Below are positions 11,601 through 24,100 of a stretch of DNA of 64,000 bases, one piece after another. The number at the start of each line of letters is the position of its first letter. Positions within the stretch are counted from its first letter, which is position 1. Made by a program: the position numbers and the translations under genes. The DNA lies in the NCBI RefSeq assembly GCF_035582795.1, contig NC_134366.1, forward strand, positions 152,939,519 to 153,003,518, written 5' to 3'. Source of the stretch: Mycteria americana (Eukaryota > Chordata > Aves > Ciconiiformes > Ciconiidae). Under the pieces are notes generated by a model that saw nothing but the letters and a program-made list of their open reading frames with translations, had not been told where the DNA came from and searched no databases.

Positions 11601-14600
11601 ATTTCTGATATAATGCTAACATCTTGTAATACACTGTATGTTAAGATGGATATTTTTGGGGTGGGGGTGGATGGAAACCAGCATCCTGAAAGAGAAAGAA
11701 AAATGGTAATCAAACATTTTTTTTCTTTGGTGAGTACTTAGTCTTACTTGGTTTTAGCGTTGCTGCGTTCCAAGGAAGTTATAGTGAATATATAGTACTT
11801 ATGGTGTGACTGATGAGCATTTATCCAGTTGGAAAGTTGTACTTTCTGAACCGTGGCTACCCTAATAGTCATCAGTTCTGACATGCATGTTTCTTTTGGT
11901 TTTTAATGTATTTGGCATCACACTCATTATTCAAAATCAGTGAAACATTACAGTAAGAATAAAAGTCTCTGGAGGAACCAGAGGCATGCTGTGTCTCCAC
12001 TCCACTGACAATTAAGTCTGCATGGGTTTTACACAGGGGTAACAAACCCCAAATCTCTCTGTTGGAGCTACTGCAGAAGTTGCTTTAAAATAATTTGCAA
12101 TGTTTAGTTTTTTAATAAAAGCTGATTAAATAATAAAGAATTATTATTAAATAGTACTTAACAGGTGTTATTTTTAAAGCAGTAAACATCTAGCTCTGCA
12201 TGTCCAGAAGCAAAAGACTCAATTAAACAAGACTTTCAAGATACTCCAGACCGTTCAAATATTGTACATAAAATATGACATGTTAAGTATGTTTGAGGCT
12301 TTTGTATCTGTGCTCTTGGAGAGGTTTGGGATTTCTGAAAAGGTAAATGGCTTTTGAGGAAAAGAGGAAAATAGAGCCTTGTCTGAGTGAAAAGGCTGGA
12401 AAAGCAGCAGTAATAGAGTAGATTTCAGTTAATAGAGTAGAATTAATGTAATTAATACAATGAAAGGGATAGATGAGGTTTTTTGAATTGTAGTGAAAGC
12501 AATGAACCATCAGTAAAACTTCAAAAAGCTGTATTGTTCTTCAGTCTATTGACACATTATAAAAAATATCTACACCTGCAGTTCTGAGACTGTAAATGCT
12601 TAGTAACATTACTTCTGTGAGTAACAGCTGCAAAATTTGGCTCTGTTACATTTCCAAAGTAGTTAGGAATTAGAGCACTGGACAATTGAAGGAAGAAAAC
12701 TTTCTGCTTGGGAATGATTTGTATTTCAGTACATGTAAAACTAGCACGAGGAGTGAGTGTAACAGTAGCAGAGCATAGGTTTGCTGCTTTCTTACAGGAT
12801 GCAGAAATAACAGCTTTTGAGTGAGGACTGAAAAAGATGGACGAAAGTGCAGTTACAAGTCTTGGGTTTGATCTGGCAAAGTGGATTAGCAAGAGCGCAT
12901 CAGAACTGTCTAAGCAGTTGTATATCCTTTCAGTCTGCTTCTAGTATACAGTTTCATTTTGTGAGATAAGGCTGATAACAAGCAGTACCAGATATTGTGT
13001 GACACGGCATTCTTTTCGTAGTGATTTTGGATTTGTGATTCAGTGCACATGTAACTTCATCCCTTTAGCTATGATTTTGTGCTCTTAACATCTACATTAC
13101 CTTTCTTGTTTTGTCATCCATTTAGATGTAAAGAAGCCGTAAGTTTTTGGTCCAAGGAAACAATGAGTAGTAAACTCTATGGCAATAAATTTAGAAAGCT
13201 GTCTTCAGCAGAGTAATGGAAAAAAAACCCTACATAAATACAAGCTATGGTGTAGAAAATTGCTGGGATACGTTTGCATTCTAAAAATATGTTGCACCAG
13301 TGCTCTGTCTGCCCTAACCTAGAAGGGCAACCTGGACAGGATAGATAAACAGCCATTTCATATTCTCATGCTGAATTACAGGAGTCTAATAGTGTGAAGT
13401 TTTAAACACTGCACAGTACAAATACAGCCCTCTTTAAAATAATTTTTTGTTAAAGGTGGTTTTAGCTCTTCAATCAGGGCTCTGGAAAAATGCTTACCTT
13501 CCTTCTGCTTAGATGGAAAAAATAACCAGCCTCTATCATCTGGAGGGAGGAAGGAGGCATAGTCAGTTTACCCGAGGACACATTTTCCTACTGCTGACAA
13601 CTTCGTTGCATTTTAGAGTTCTTTTTCCCCCCTTTTTCACTCTAGATATTTGCTGTGAAGTACTGCTGTGGTAATGGCACAAATCAGCTGTCTTTCTCCC
13701 ACATAACTTCTATTTTCCTTGTACAGGGAAGGAAGTTGCACATTCACTTTTGGAATGTGTGAAAAAAGGGTCATACGTAATCTTTGAGCATGTCTTCCAC
13801 TCATTATGTCATATAAATCCTAATTTATTACATTGTAGAGTGTTTTAGTCCCTATAAACAAAATCTCTAATCCTGCTAAATCGTGCTGCGTTTACAACAT
13901 CTTCTCCAGGTCAAAGCAGAATGGGAAGTAATGCTGTTCTCTTCAGCTGTTTATGTTGACCTTTGTAAATGAATTGCAAGAGAGAGATAGGAATTCAGTG
14001 CATTATTGCAGTCTGCTTTCTTAGCTATCTGCTATCTCTCATAAATAGACAGAAACTTGTCATTACTGCAAAATTTTCTTTTCCCATCATGTAGATGAGG
14101 GTGCATTTAGCACAGTGTGGTATATGGGGCATTGGCATTCAGTCACCAGCTATGTGCCTTTCTATATACCACATTACACAGAAAAATGGAATCAGACTCA
14201 AACATAACCACCGCTTAATCTATATTAATTTTTTAAATAAGATATCCTGGATATATCTTTAATTTACAGATTCACCTCTTGTCTGTAAAATCATCAAGGT
14301 TATACTAAATCGGCAGCAATTTGCTCTTCTTAAATTAAAGGAAAATCATTGCATTTAATTAAAATAAAAGCTCTTTAATTTGGATTATGTTGGCAGTTTT
14401 CTGCAGAGTGGGAACACCTGGGATTTATTGAGAGTCAACCAGCTATTCAGACTGGCTCACTAGAAGGAATTTCAGTAAAGGGCAGGGGGGTAGTTTTAGT
14501 GGGTTAAGATTTGTAAAATTTACTCACTTGCAATTTGAGAGGTCATGATAAATGTAAGCAAAGCAGAAGGATTTGTTTTTACGAATAAGAAGGTGTGAAG

Positions 14601-16306
14601 AAACAGACGTTAAGACTATTATGTGTCTCTGATGCCTGAATAAGAATTTTCTGAGCAATGAGCAACTCTGCATCTGGTACCTTGGTTTCTTTATTGTCCC
14701 AAAGGAGAAACTCCTTTGCCATATGTTTTATTAATACTTGCTTTCAGACCGTTAATGGTATTTTGGACCAAAATTATCTGAGTATAATATTTTTTCAGAA
14801 TTTATGAAATATGCTAACAGAAGTCACTTGTAGAAGTGACCTCCAGAGTGGAGAAGAAATAGCCCATTGCTGATTTCAAAGGGGAACAAAGCATGTTTCA
14901 TAATAATGTGGCTGGCATTTCAAAATTTTTGTGTGTGTGTAATGAAGATGTTGGTTTTGTTATTGCTTTTTTTTTTTGTGTTGGTGTCTGAAACTCAGGT
15001 TCTGTTTTTTCTTGAGAAAGTAAGAAAGTAAGAAATTAGTGAAACTGAGTCAGTTGCAAAGCTGAATAAACAGAAGTTGTCTGAACTATTGTTTTGCTTT
15101 AAATACTTCAGGTGCAGGTAGTAGTGGATCAAATAAATGTGGGAGGGCAAAAGACTTGTGCTGCTGCTTGTTTGAGAATATGAAAGGTTTTTAGATGTCT
15201 GAAATACTGGCGTTACAGAGTGTATTTTGGGAGGGAGGGTAAGAAGACTAGGGTAGGATTATCCTCTGTTAATATTAAAAGATTTTCTGTTTATGTTAAA
15301 AAAACACTAAGTGGCTTGGCAGTAGAGGACTTTTTTCCCCCATAAAGATTCACTTGCTTCGTTGGTTAAAGTCTGAAAGCTCACTAGGCTGAAATGCAGC
15401 TGAAATTCCTACAGATCCAAGCAAATCCAAAATGCATAGAAACTCATATCCCTTGTGAAGCAGTGCATGCTTTAAACAAAAACACAGCCCACACAGATTT
15501 TTTCCTTTTGATAAGTAAACGTTAGGACCAAAGGAAACATGCCTGGTTGAAAAAAAAAAAAAAATTCCTCTGTAGGTTAGCTGTCAGGAGAAGGCACATC
15601 TCACTTTCAGTGTTGTTAATGGTGGCTTAGACATAATTTTAAACATGGATAAAGTTAGTCTTTTGTGGTAATACTAGCTCACCTGTACTTCATGTGTTTG
15701 TGATACTAAGGTGTTTTTAGCTGCGTGATGAAAGTAGGAACTCCCTGTCTGCCATATAGTCAAGCTAATACTTGAAATCTGGTATGTACACTGTGCTTCC
15801 TAATGGATCAAGGCACTGGGTAAGATTTAGGCCATCTAAAGAGCTGTCTGTAAAGCTGTTCATGAAGACAATTAATTTACAGCATTTGTACTTACATTGG
15901 TGAGTGATTAAAATGCCTGCAAATCTTTGTTTCACAGCAAAAGTTGATCATCAGCAGAGGCTAGGAAAGCAGGCAGGCTCTGATCAAAGAGGTTTTACTG
16001 TCAGCTATTTCTATTCTCTCTTCTTTCTCTACAGCACATTAAAATCTAATTTTCAGGGAGTAAATTCAGTTACTTTACTGAACTTTGAAACCTGTGATAA
16101 TGTTTTGTGTTTGAGCATTGGCATATTTTTTAAGTTGCAGGTTTTTGATACTTACCTACCCTACTGCTGAAGTTTCTGTGGCTACAGCCATTTGCTAGAA
16201 GGAAGCCGTTTGAATTAGAAGTTAAAATTTTGTTTTGTGGAGAAAATTGTGACAGTTAAATCCCTGTTCTTTTATAATGTGTTTGTCTGTGTTGTTTTCC
16301 CCATAG
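8667..16306 (+). other. DCAF13: DCAF13 intron
   Basis: This 7.6-kb intron is the largest DCAF13 intron in the window. It is AT-rich with T- and A-homopolymers. I found no convincing coding exon, RNA gene or CR1 fragment. A short inverted repeat (GTCACTT/AAGTGAC) lies near 14,824-14,841. The acceptor is CCCCATAG at 16299-16306. Confidence 0.8.
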
Positions 16307-16470
16307 CTTGCACCACGAGAGAAGGCGGCTATGAATTACAATCAGAAGCTGAAGGAGAAGTTCCAGTATCACCCACAGATCAGACGCATAGCTCAACACC
16401 GTCACTTGCCTAAAAGTATATTTTGCCAAATCAAGGAGCAACGTATCATGAGAGAAGCTCGTCGGCGAAA
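16307..16470 (+). CDS. DCAF13: DCAF13 internal exon (Sof1-like domain)
   Basis: The exon encodes LAPREKAAMNYNQKLKEKFQ, then YHPQIRRIAQHRHLPKSIFC and QIKEQRIMREARRR, the start of the Sof1-like C-terminal domain (about residues 363-417). The motif I-R-R-I-x-x-H-R-H-L-P-K is the family hallmark. The basic helix EARRRK, continued in the next exon, is a plausible nuclear/nucleolar targeting and RNA-contact segment. The acceptor AG is at 16305-16306 and the donor GTATGT at 16471. The 164 bases leave two bases of a Lys codon. Differences from human (Q for R before HRHL; FCQIKEQ for YSQIQEQ) are typical for a bird-mammal pair. Confidence 0.96.
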
Positions 16471-17313
16471 GTATGTCTTCCTCTTCTGGCTTTGTTTTCT
16501 CTTGATCTTAATAAAATGCATCACTGCAGTGCTGCAGCAGCAGCAATGTATGGGAGTGTTAGATCTACAGTGTGTGGGAAAAACAAGTATGAGCTACTTT
16601 TAACATCTGAAAAAGTGATCATGAACTACTGGATTGATTAACCTTTGATTATAAGGAAAATGCAGACAAATGCCAGTATCAATGAGGACTGGCTGCTTCC
16701 CAGAAGTTCAGTGAAGAAATGGGAGCAAATACCCCACTGGAAGGAGCCACAATGCTCTGTTAAGCATGACATGATGCAACATTGCAATGCAAACAGAATG
16801 GGCGGTTTTAGGTGTGTGGAGGTTGTTTTGGTTTTGTTTTGGTTTTTGTGGTGTGGTGTTTTTTTTTTTAATGCCAGACTCCAGGATGAGTGTTTTCTGT
16901 CACCTGGATCATTGCCATACTGGAATTTCTAGAAGAAGGTGGCATACTTTGCTGTAGCCATTAAATTAACAGTAAAACCAGAAAGTGGTGGGTTTTAGTT
17001 CTTTCTCAGCTGAAAGACTCTACAAACTTGAGCAGCAAATACTGTTGACATGAAACCCAAGTAAGCTCAGCTCCCAAGAAAAGGCTTGATTTGAAACTTT
17101 TCTAAATTACCCAATTTTAAAGTTATTTTTCAAAGGGACAATCATTCTTCTCGAAGGAGGAAGTATGTGGCTTTTGATTAATAAAAGCAGAGCAGTTCTT
17201 AATTTTTTTTAAATTGTAGGATATCTCCATTAGTAGGTTAAGGAGGAAGCTAGTATTTTTTTAAATCTTTGTGCTGACTACTGAACTTCATTTTTCTGTT
17301 TTTTTGTTTCTAG
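16471..17313 (+). other. DCAF13: DCAF13 last intron
   Basis: This 0.84-kb intron sits between the GTATGT donor and the TTTGTTTCTAG acceptor, with a poly(T) stretch near 16860. Reading through the donor gives a short alternative tail before a stop, but nothing suggests that form is made. Confidence 0.85.
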
Positions 17314-17401
17314 GGAACTGAATCGTCGTAAACACAGCAAACCAGGATCTATGCCATTTGTGTCAGAGAGGAAGAAACATATTGTGGCAGTAGTGAAATA
17401 A
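17314..17401 (+). CDS. DCAF13: DCAF13 last coding exon and stop
   Basis: The exon completes the Lys codon, then encodes ELNRRKHSKPGSMPFVSERK and KHIVAVVK followed by TAA at 17399-17401. The C-terminal signature K-H-[IV]-V-A-V-V-K-stop is identical in length and nearly identical in sequence to the human protein. The five exons in the window sum to 636 bases (211 codons plus stop), matching the last 211 residues of the 445-residue human protein. The gene is therefore intact over this part with no frameshift. The very basic run RRRKELNRRKHSKP across the last junction fits a nucleolar protein. Confidence 0.97.
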
Positions 17402-17856
17402 TTGTTTTCACGTGTACAAAATGTCACAATGAAAGAAAATGTCACTATTGAATGAATCCACTGTACAAAATTTGATGGACATTGGTAAGACAGCGTATGG
17501 CTCCAGAAATGTGGCTTTTCTTCCAAGTATATACATGCTCTGATTTCTCAAGTCATTGTCTGCTTTGGGTAGTCATAAGAATTGGCCCTGTAATCTTTTA
17601 TTGCCATTTGCCTGTCTGATGTTACTGGCCCAACACTGTATTACAGTGGAGTTTGACCCTTTTGATATAAGCAGGTAACTTGGTAGTTGGTGGAGGATAT
17701 CTGTAGTTCCAATCCTATTCCTACTACAAAAGAAAGATTAAATCGATTCAGGCTTGTCAGAGGCAAATCAACCTTTGTTCCGAATAGAGTTATAAAATCA
17801 GTTGTCCTTACAGTGGTTGGGTTTGGTGGCTTGTGTTTTTTTTTTTTTTTTAACCT

Positions 17857-17862
17857 AATAAA
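17857..17862 (+). terminator. DCAF13: Poly(A) signal AATAAA (proximal)
   Basis: Canonical hexamer 456 bases after the DCAF13 stop codon. Confidence 0.55.
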
Positions 17863-18098
17863 GTAAACAAGTGACCTTAAGGCAATGGACTACATCTTGA
17901 TTATTCCAACTGACAAATATACTGTATTAGACTTATTACAGTATGATATATTTTTTCTTTTATCCAAAAGGAATTCAACAGGAATGTCAGACATCTGTAA
18001 ACATATTTATAGTTTTGTTCTGTCGTCTTAACTATTGTTATATGACTTGACAAAACTTCAGACTGTTGAAGTTGCTAATGTTAATAATGACATAGTTG

Positions 18099-18104
18099 AA
18101 TAAA
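18099..18104 (+). terminator. DCAF13: Poly(A) signal AATAAA (middle)
   Basis: Canonical hexamer about 700 bases after the stop, followed within 12 bases by a T-rich stretch (TCTTTTCTCTGT) that could serve as the downstream element. This is the best-supported of the three by context. Confidence 0.55.
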
Positions 18105-18233
18105 TATCTTTTCTCTGTAGCTTATTTAAAACTTCTAAAATCTGGATGAAAGATGACACAAATTATATAAAACCCAGAAACTTCTTTAGGTGAGATTTAT
18201 TATAAGACTTCTATTTTAAGTTTATATAAAAAA

Positions 18234-18239
18234 AATAAA
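18234..18239 (+). terminator. DCAF13: Poly(A) signal AATAAA (distal)
   Basis: Hexamer inside an A-rich run; it may be incidental. Confidence 0.35.
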
Positions 18240-18260
18240 AGCTTCACATTTCACAAGGTA

Positions 18261-20620
18261 CCTGTAGCCCAAAGTTCTTTTACTGTTTGTCTGGGAAATG
18301 CTCTGCTTCTCTTCCAGTGGGATAGACTTAGCTTTTTAAGAAGATACTAAGGTGATCAGAAAACTATGCTGGAATTCATCTAGGCCTTCTAGGCTGAAGG
18401 CTTCTCTTGCAGAAATATGAGATATTTAATAACCGTAAGTGTTGCTTAACATCTTCCATACTAAAAGGATTTTTTTAAGCCTTTGCACTATTATGCAGTC
18501 TGTAACTATGCTCCCCCACCTCCCTGAGTTTATGCACAAAAAAAATTTATGAACTCCATTAGAATAAACTTTATAGTTTAACTTTTTTTATTATTTTAAT
18601 CTGGAAATTGAGCACTTTAGCACTTACCTTCATATAGTATCCTGTTTAATATATCTACTGACACTAACATCCATATGCATTTCTAGTTCTTACTCTTTCA
18701 CTTGTCTCTTCCAGCACTGGTTGGGCAAGATTCCTGGATCATCATGGCAAAATGATGGCTGTTTGGTGATAAGAGGCCATAATGTATCTTTTACTATCTG
18801 GATCACTTACCTTATGGGGTGATGCAGGAAGAGAAGCAGATCTGAAGAGCTATAAGTAGGATGATGAGAAGCAGTGGAACAGATCAGGGAATAGTCTGAT
18901 GCTGGCTGTGTGCCTGTTGTACTAATACAGTGCACTCTGTGCCAAATACAGTTTATTTCCTTCCTGAAACACTGAGAAAATTGAGGGAGAATGTGCGGTC
19001 CAAAGTATGGCTTGTGACACAGCTGTAGTCAAGTCTTGCACAATTTGCAGAACCAGACTGATCTTCTGGAATGTGATTAAAAATTTTCAGCCTTGTCAGT
19101 TTAGCTTGAGTTGAAGTAGTTGGTTGTTGATTTGTTGAGTCATGATAACCTCTGGTGTGGACAAGCCCTGCTGCTTGGCATTTACTAGCTTTGGTTAGTG
19201 TGGTATTGTTGTGGAGCTCTACTGCCTGAGCCATGTCCAAGGGATCTCTTCATGTTCAAAGACATTTGAGCACTATTGCTTTCAGACGGGCCCCCAAGTG
19301 GAGCAACTCAAAGGATCAGGGTTGGCTAAAACTCTTGCTAGAGAGATTGTAACAGCATGCTGAAAAAAGGCATTTTAAAGTTAGGAGGGTACTCGGAGGC
19401 TGTGCATTTGGATATGGATCCTTTTCCAAATTCAATGGGTGTGGTCTTGTACAGGGATCTTAGTCTTGTGATCAAGTGGAGCACCCTCTTAGCATTCCAG
19501 GAAAAAGTCTGTTTTCCAAAATCAAGTCTTGCCATGACTTCTAGAAACATGTTAGTTGTAAAACCAGTGTAGGTGTGGGCTGGGGCTTTCTGGTTGGAAG
19601 TCAGTCGTTTGGAATTTTGCAGGTGGCGTTAGCAGTCTGTCTGTCCAGAGGATCCTTGGCCATGGATTTGTATGCTGTTGGGCTAGCTGCTGTTGATTTG
19701 TCCCTTTTGGGGAAACCCTCACAGTTTCTGTGGTGTCTGACACTTTTTCTGGCCATCCACCAAAAATACGTAATGCCACAATACTCAGAGTAGGGTTTTT
19801 AAACTTACTTATTTAAATATAGTAGTTGCCAAGTGGTAGCTCTGCTTGCAAGAAGTGCCCATACAAGTCTGTCACAGGCCATCACTGAAATGGTTTAGAC
19901 ATTACATTAAAGGAGCTGGAGCTCTTAATTTTTTTTTTGTGGTTTGTTTTTATATTCTTTCGCTCAGTGATTTGAGAGGTGTAATCAGGCCTCATCTTGA
20001 TCCCCTTAAAGAAGTTACCTAGATTTGTCAAAATCATTATATGCAAAAAGAATATGGATACATGCATCTGCATGTATGCGTACCAGAGTATATAGAATAA
20101 AATCCTTAGCATCACGTAAGATACTGAAAACATAAAGAAACTGTTAATGGTTGCCTTCAAAATTTTCATGTGGTTGATTGAAGAAAAAAAAAAGGGAGGG
20201 GGGGAGATGATGGACTATTTTCTAAACCCATTGCAGTGCCTACATACCTGCTGATTAAAAAAAGATAACTTCTGTATGTATTCTTACTTTGGGAAGATAT
20301 TTAAAGACTGTGTTGAAAAAGAAATAACTTGTTTGGTACAGAAATATTTAAATCAGTATTCATAGCCTTGGTGAATTTTAGCTGTTTCGTGATAAAGCAT
20401 CTATGGAGTCATCAACGTTTTATTCCTGTTTTATCATAGCCAGGCTATGGAATTATACAGATATTTGAATAAAATAATTTCTTTTACTCCGTGTATATTC
20501 TAGATATCTAAAACAAGCTAAACTGCTGCTCAGGTTTCTGAGGTGTATATGGAAATAGATAACAATTTTAGACCAACAAAGAAGTTCCACAGGAGTGTTT
20601 TTTGCCAGTGTCCACGTAGG
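18261..20620. other. Intergenic, nothing recognised
   Basis: AT-rich sequence between DCAF13 and the GC-richer patch at 20.6 kb. Open frames up to 95 codons overlap on both strands and show no domain, splice or promoter support. Confidence 0.7.
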
Positions 20621-20635
20621 TATTCTTCACTTTGT

Positions 20636-21110
20636 TCATGGTAGCAGAATCCCTTGGCCTTTGGGACTGGGGGATTTTTCTCCTCCCAGTCCAAAGGATC
20701 CAAGGCTGTGTGATTTTGTATCAACAAGCCTGTAACAATACAAAACAATACCTGTGTGCACACCTACGCGGTGTGCACCTGCACACAAGACAAACAATGA
20801 ACACGTGGCCAGCCACAAATCAACATGGGGAGAGAGCGGTGCCGTTGCTGGCACCTGTGTAAACACAGGCTGCACTTGGGTATTGCAGCTCCACCTGCTT
20901 CCTTCTCCCCAGCGGGCCAGGATTGAAGTTCACCTGCAAGGTGTACATGTACCTGCACTGTGGGTCTCTGGCAGCTGCTGCGAGACAGTCCATGCAGTGG
21001 CTGGCATCCAGCCCGTCTCTCCTGGTTGCTGGCTCCTAGACCCTCAAGTCCTTCAGACACATGGTCCTGCTCCAGTGGCTCATGCTTAGTCCTATTGTCC
21101 CGCTCATGGG
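20636..21110. repeat. GC-richer repeat-like patch, possibly an LTR relic
   Basis: A sharply bounded stretch is richer in G+C and CA/TG than its surroundings. It is full of GTGCAC/CACACC words and holds a perfect 9-bp inverted repeat (756-764 with 770-778, in the 20 kb block). Its texture resembles avian LTR-retrotransposon ends, and on the minus strand it leaves a 150-codon open frame (20,764-21,216) with no recognisable domain. No terminal repeats or target-site duplications could be defined, so the LTR idea is inference only. Confidence 0.25.
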
Positions 21111-24100
21111 CTTGTCCCACTTGAAGTTTGCTAGCATTGACATGTCCATGCACACAAGACCAGTTAGAAATAGGGTGTAATAAGAATATTAAATGGACTG
21201 CAGCGATGAAGTGCAAGGCTCATGCATTGAAGCATAATTGGTAAGCTGTCTACATGGGACTGGCCCCCTTTATCCTCTTTGTCCTCGGGTTTTCCATGCT
21301 TGTTTCTCTCCGGTCTATCTTAGTCCCTCCCTTTACACACCCTTGGTGCTTCCCTTAAACATCCCATGGTAAGTTTTGCACATTGCTGCAATCCCCTTAA
21401 AAAAAAAAAAATCCCATAATAAATTTTAGATAGTTCCCAAATTCTCTCTGTTCTGGCCCTAAATTCTCATCCCCCTGTATCCTGTAAGAAGTCTTATACC
21501 CCATTAGGTAATCCCTCACTTTGCATGGCTTTCTAGGGAGTTTCCTACGCTTGTTTCAGTGGGTTTTGCACCAGGAACAATGATCTGAATCATTCTCCTT
21601 CATTGGTTTTAGGACTAATGAGGCAGTGTGCTCGGTTTTCACGAATTGTTCTTCTGATCCTGGGCATGGCTCTGTGTTTAGTTTGCTTAGCCTTTAGTCA
21701 GATAACCTAACACTCTCTGTTACGTGAAAGTATCTCTGCAGTGCCTTCTGATCCTACATATTGGATCAAGAATGGGGCGGTTGGAGTAGAATTCGTCTTG
21801 CTTAACCTTAGATGTCTACAGTACAGGCATGGTGAACAGCTTTGTGTACCTGATCTTGCTCTATACTCGGTGGAGATAAATAGTTATTTTAGGGGACATT
21901 TCTCCCATACTTCAGACATTTATATTATGATTTAAAACTTTGTTTTATTTTATAATTAACACTGCGATATGAAAGGCAGCTAGCTGTGAATATGTGTCTG
22001 GCTTTGGACAGAATCACACACAGAGGCAATTTAGGTTTAAGATGAGCAAAACCAGCAACAAGTGAACACCCTCTGGAAGTTCTTGTCTACTATTTGGCAT
22101 CGCAAAAGTCTGAAAACGTTTGAAGGGAGATGAATGAGGTTCTGTAACTGAGGACAAAGACATTTCTGTGGATAATAGTGTGTGGGAAACTTGAGGAGCT
22201 GAATGTTATACTAGGGAAAGGTGGAAAGGCATTTGAAGAAGAGGGACTTTAATTAGAAAGAAAAGACTGTGATGTGCTCACCTAGGACTTCTGGGGCTTT
22301 GGAAGGTATGTGAAGAATTCTAGGACAAAATCAAAGATCATAGTTCAAATACCACCAACTAAAAACTGCTAAAGGTGTCATTCCTTACTATATTAAATGA
22401 AAAAAATACACACTTCCTCCGAGTTGAAGAGCATGTTCTTCATACGCAGTTTGAAACAAACTTAAGAACTTATTTTCAAAGGTGATGAGTAATTACTGTT
22501 ACACTGACTTTAAGCAGAGCTGCTGTTTTTCAGTGCCTTGAAAGTTTGATCTGGGATCTCGGTGGATTTTAGGATATAAAGTGGAAGATTTTGGGTTTTT
22601 TAGGGTTTTCTTATATTAATAAATGTTAGTATACTTAGTGATTTCATTTTGTCCAAGTCTGGAGCCATTTCAGCAGATGCAAACGATGTGTTCTCAGTGG
22701 GTAGATGGATATGATCAGGAGTTTATAGCATGTTGCATCATGTTTTCTACTTTTAGGGCTTGTGTGGGCAAAATCAAAGATCCTTCAGCAGACAAAGGAG
22801 CCTTGTTGATTATTAAGAAGATAAATGGATGGAGATGGTATTTTGACCGTCATTGTAAAAATGTGATTAAAAACCACAATATGATAGAAAACCACAGATT
22901 TAATATAGATTTAGTAGACATGCTGCACTCACGTATTTATTACAAGACTGACATCCAAGCCTCTAACTTGTGTTCAAGCAGAGTGGAATTATTTGAAGAT
23001 GTGACTTTTTTTTTTCTAACAGCCTTATTGTAGAATAAAAGGAATTTTTTTTCAGCGATCTGAAAAATACCATTAGTTTACAAAACAGTGTATAAAAGCT
23101 GTCATGGCATAAGGTACAAGTGAATGGTGGGAGGTAGCAAGGGATAGGGGATCTGTTACGTCTGCTGAGAGAGGCCATTGCATCAAACACCTGCACGAGA
23201 CAAGTCCAGTAGTTCATGGTAGAGCCAAGCCTTATCGACAGCTGCAGAGTCTCAGTCTGAGCGCTCCTGCTTTTACTATCTGGGGCAAACATCCCTGGGG
23301 AGCTAGGCAGCAGCACTCGGTCATTACTCATTTCCCTTTCACTCTGTCCTGCAAGAACAGCTCTTTGCTGTTTTCTGCACTTGGAGATCTAGGGTAGAGG
23401 TTGAATAGTACCTGAGGACGAAATCACTTCTTCGTATTTGCAAAATTGGTTTGATCAGAAGATTACACGTTTTCCAGCATTATGGCTTGCTTTCTCTTCT
23501 GTTTTGGTTCTCTTCGCATCCCTGCTTCCCTAAATAGTGCCTCAGAAATTCTTGCTTTCTCTATGGTCATCATTGACTTGGCTGTATCACTTAGCTTTTG
23601 CTAACCAGAAAACAGAAATACTTCTTTCCTGAGGTTATTTCTACCACGTAATATTATCTGGTGGAACATTACCCCGAATCTCTCCACAAATGAGGATCGT
23701 TAAGCTCTGGAAGACTTATGATCACTTTAATCATTTGCAGATCCTATAGACCTACACTATGGTGTGCATAGTGTTTGGGATCTATTAGGGGAAAGGAAAC
23801 CTGGTCTCAAAAATGCTTGGAGGGTGAGAAGAGAGGAGAGCCAAAGGGGAAGGATTATTACCAGAATATAACAAGGTTTTGCAGACCGGCCAAAGGGGTG
23901 GGGTTTGGCACGGCAGGAGTCGGGGGAGCTGCAAGGCACAGATGGAAAAGGAAGGAGCGTGTCAGCAGTTTTCTCCCTCAGTTTGAGTAAAGATGATAGG
24001 GAAAAATCAATCTCTTATGCTATAAGAATGTTAGGTGAAATATCTAAAATGTCTAAGTTTGTTGGGGTTTTTTTCCCCACAAATGGGATAATCCAGCATT

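Larger units (their letters stand above)
17402..18260 (+). other. DCAF13: DCAF13 3'UTR (end approximate)
   Basis: AT-rich sequence after the stop contains three AATAAA hexamers. It includes a poly(T) run (17,837-17,850) just before the first signal. Where cleavage happens cannot be read from the sequence, so the end given is just after the last hexamer. Confidence 0.6.

Noticed and set aside
16423..16641. Read-through of the DCAF13 exon into the last intron as an alternative C-terminus
   Set aside because: The donor GTATGT is good and the next exon restores the conserved C-terminus exactly; the read-through peptide resembles nothing.
20764..21216. 150-codon minus-strand open frame
   Set aside because: Covers the GC-richer repeat-like patch and has no domain signature.
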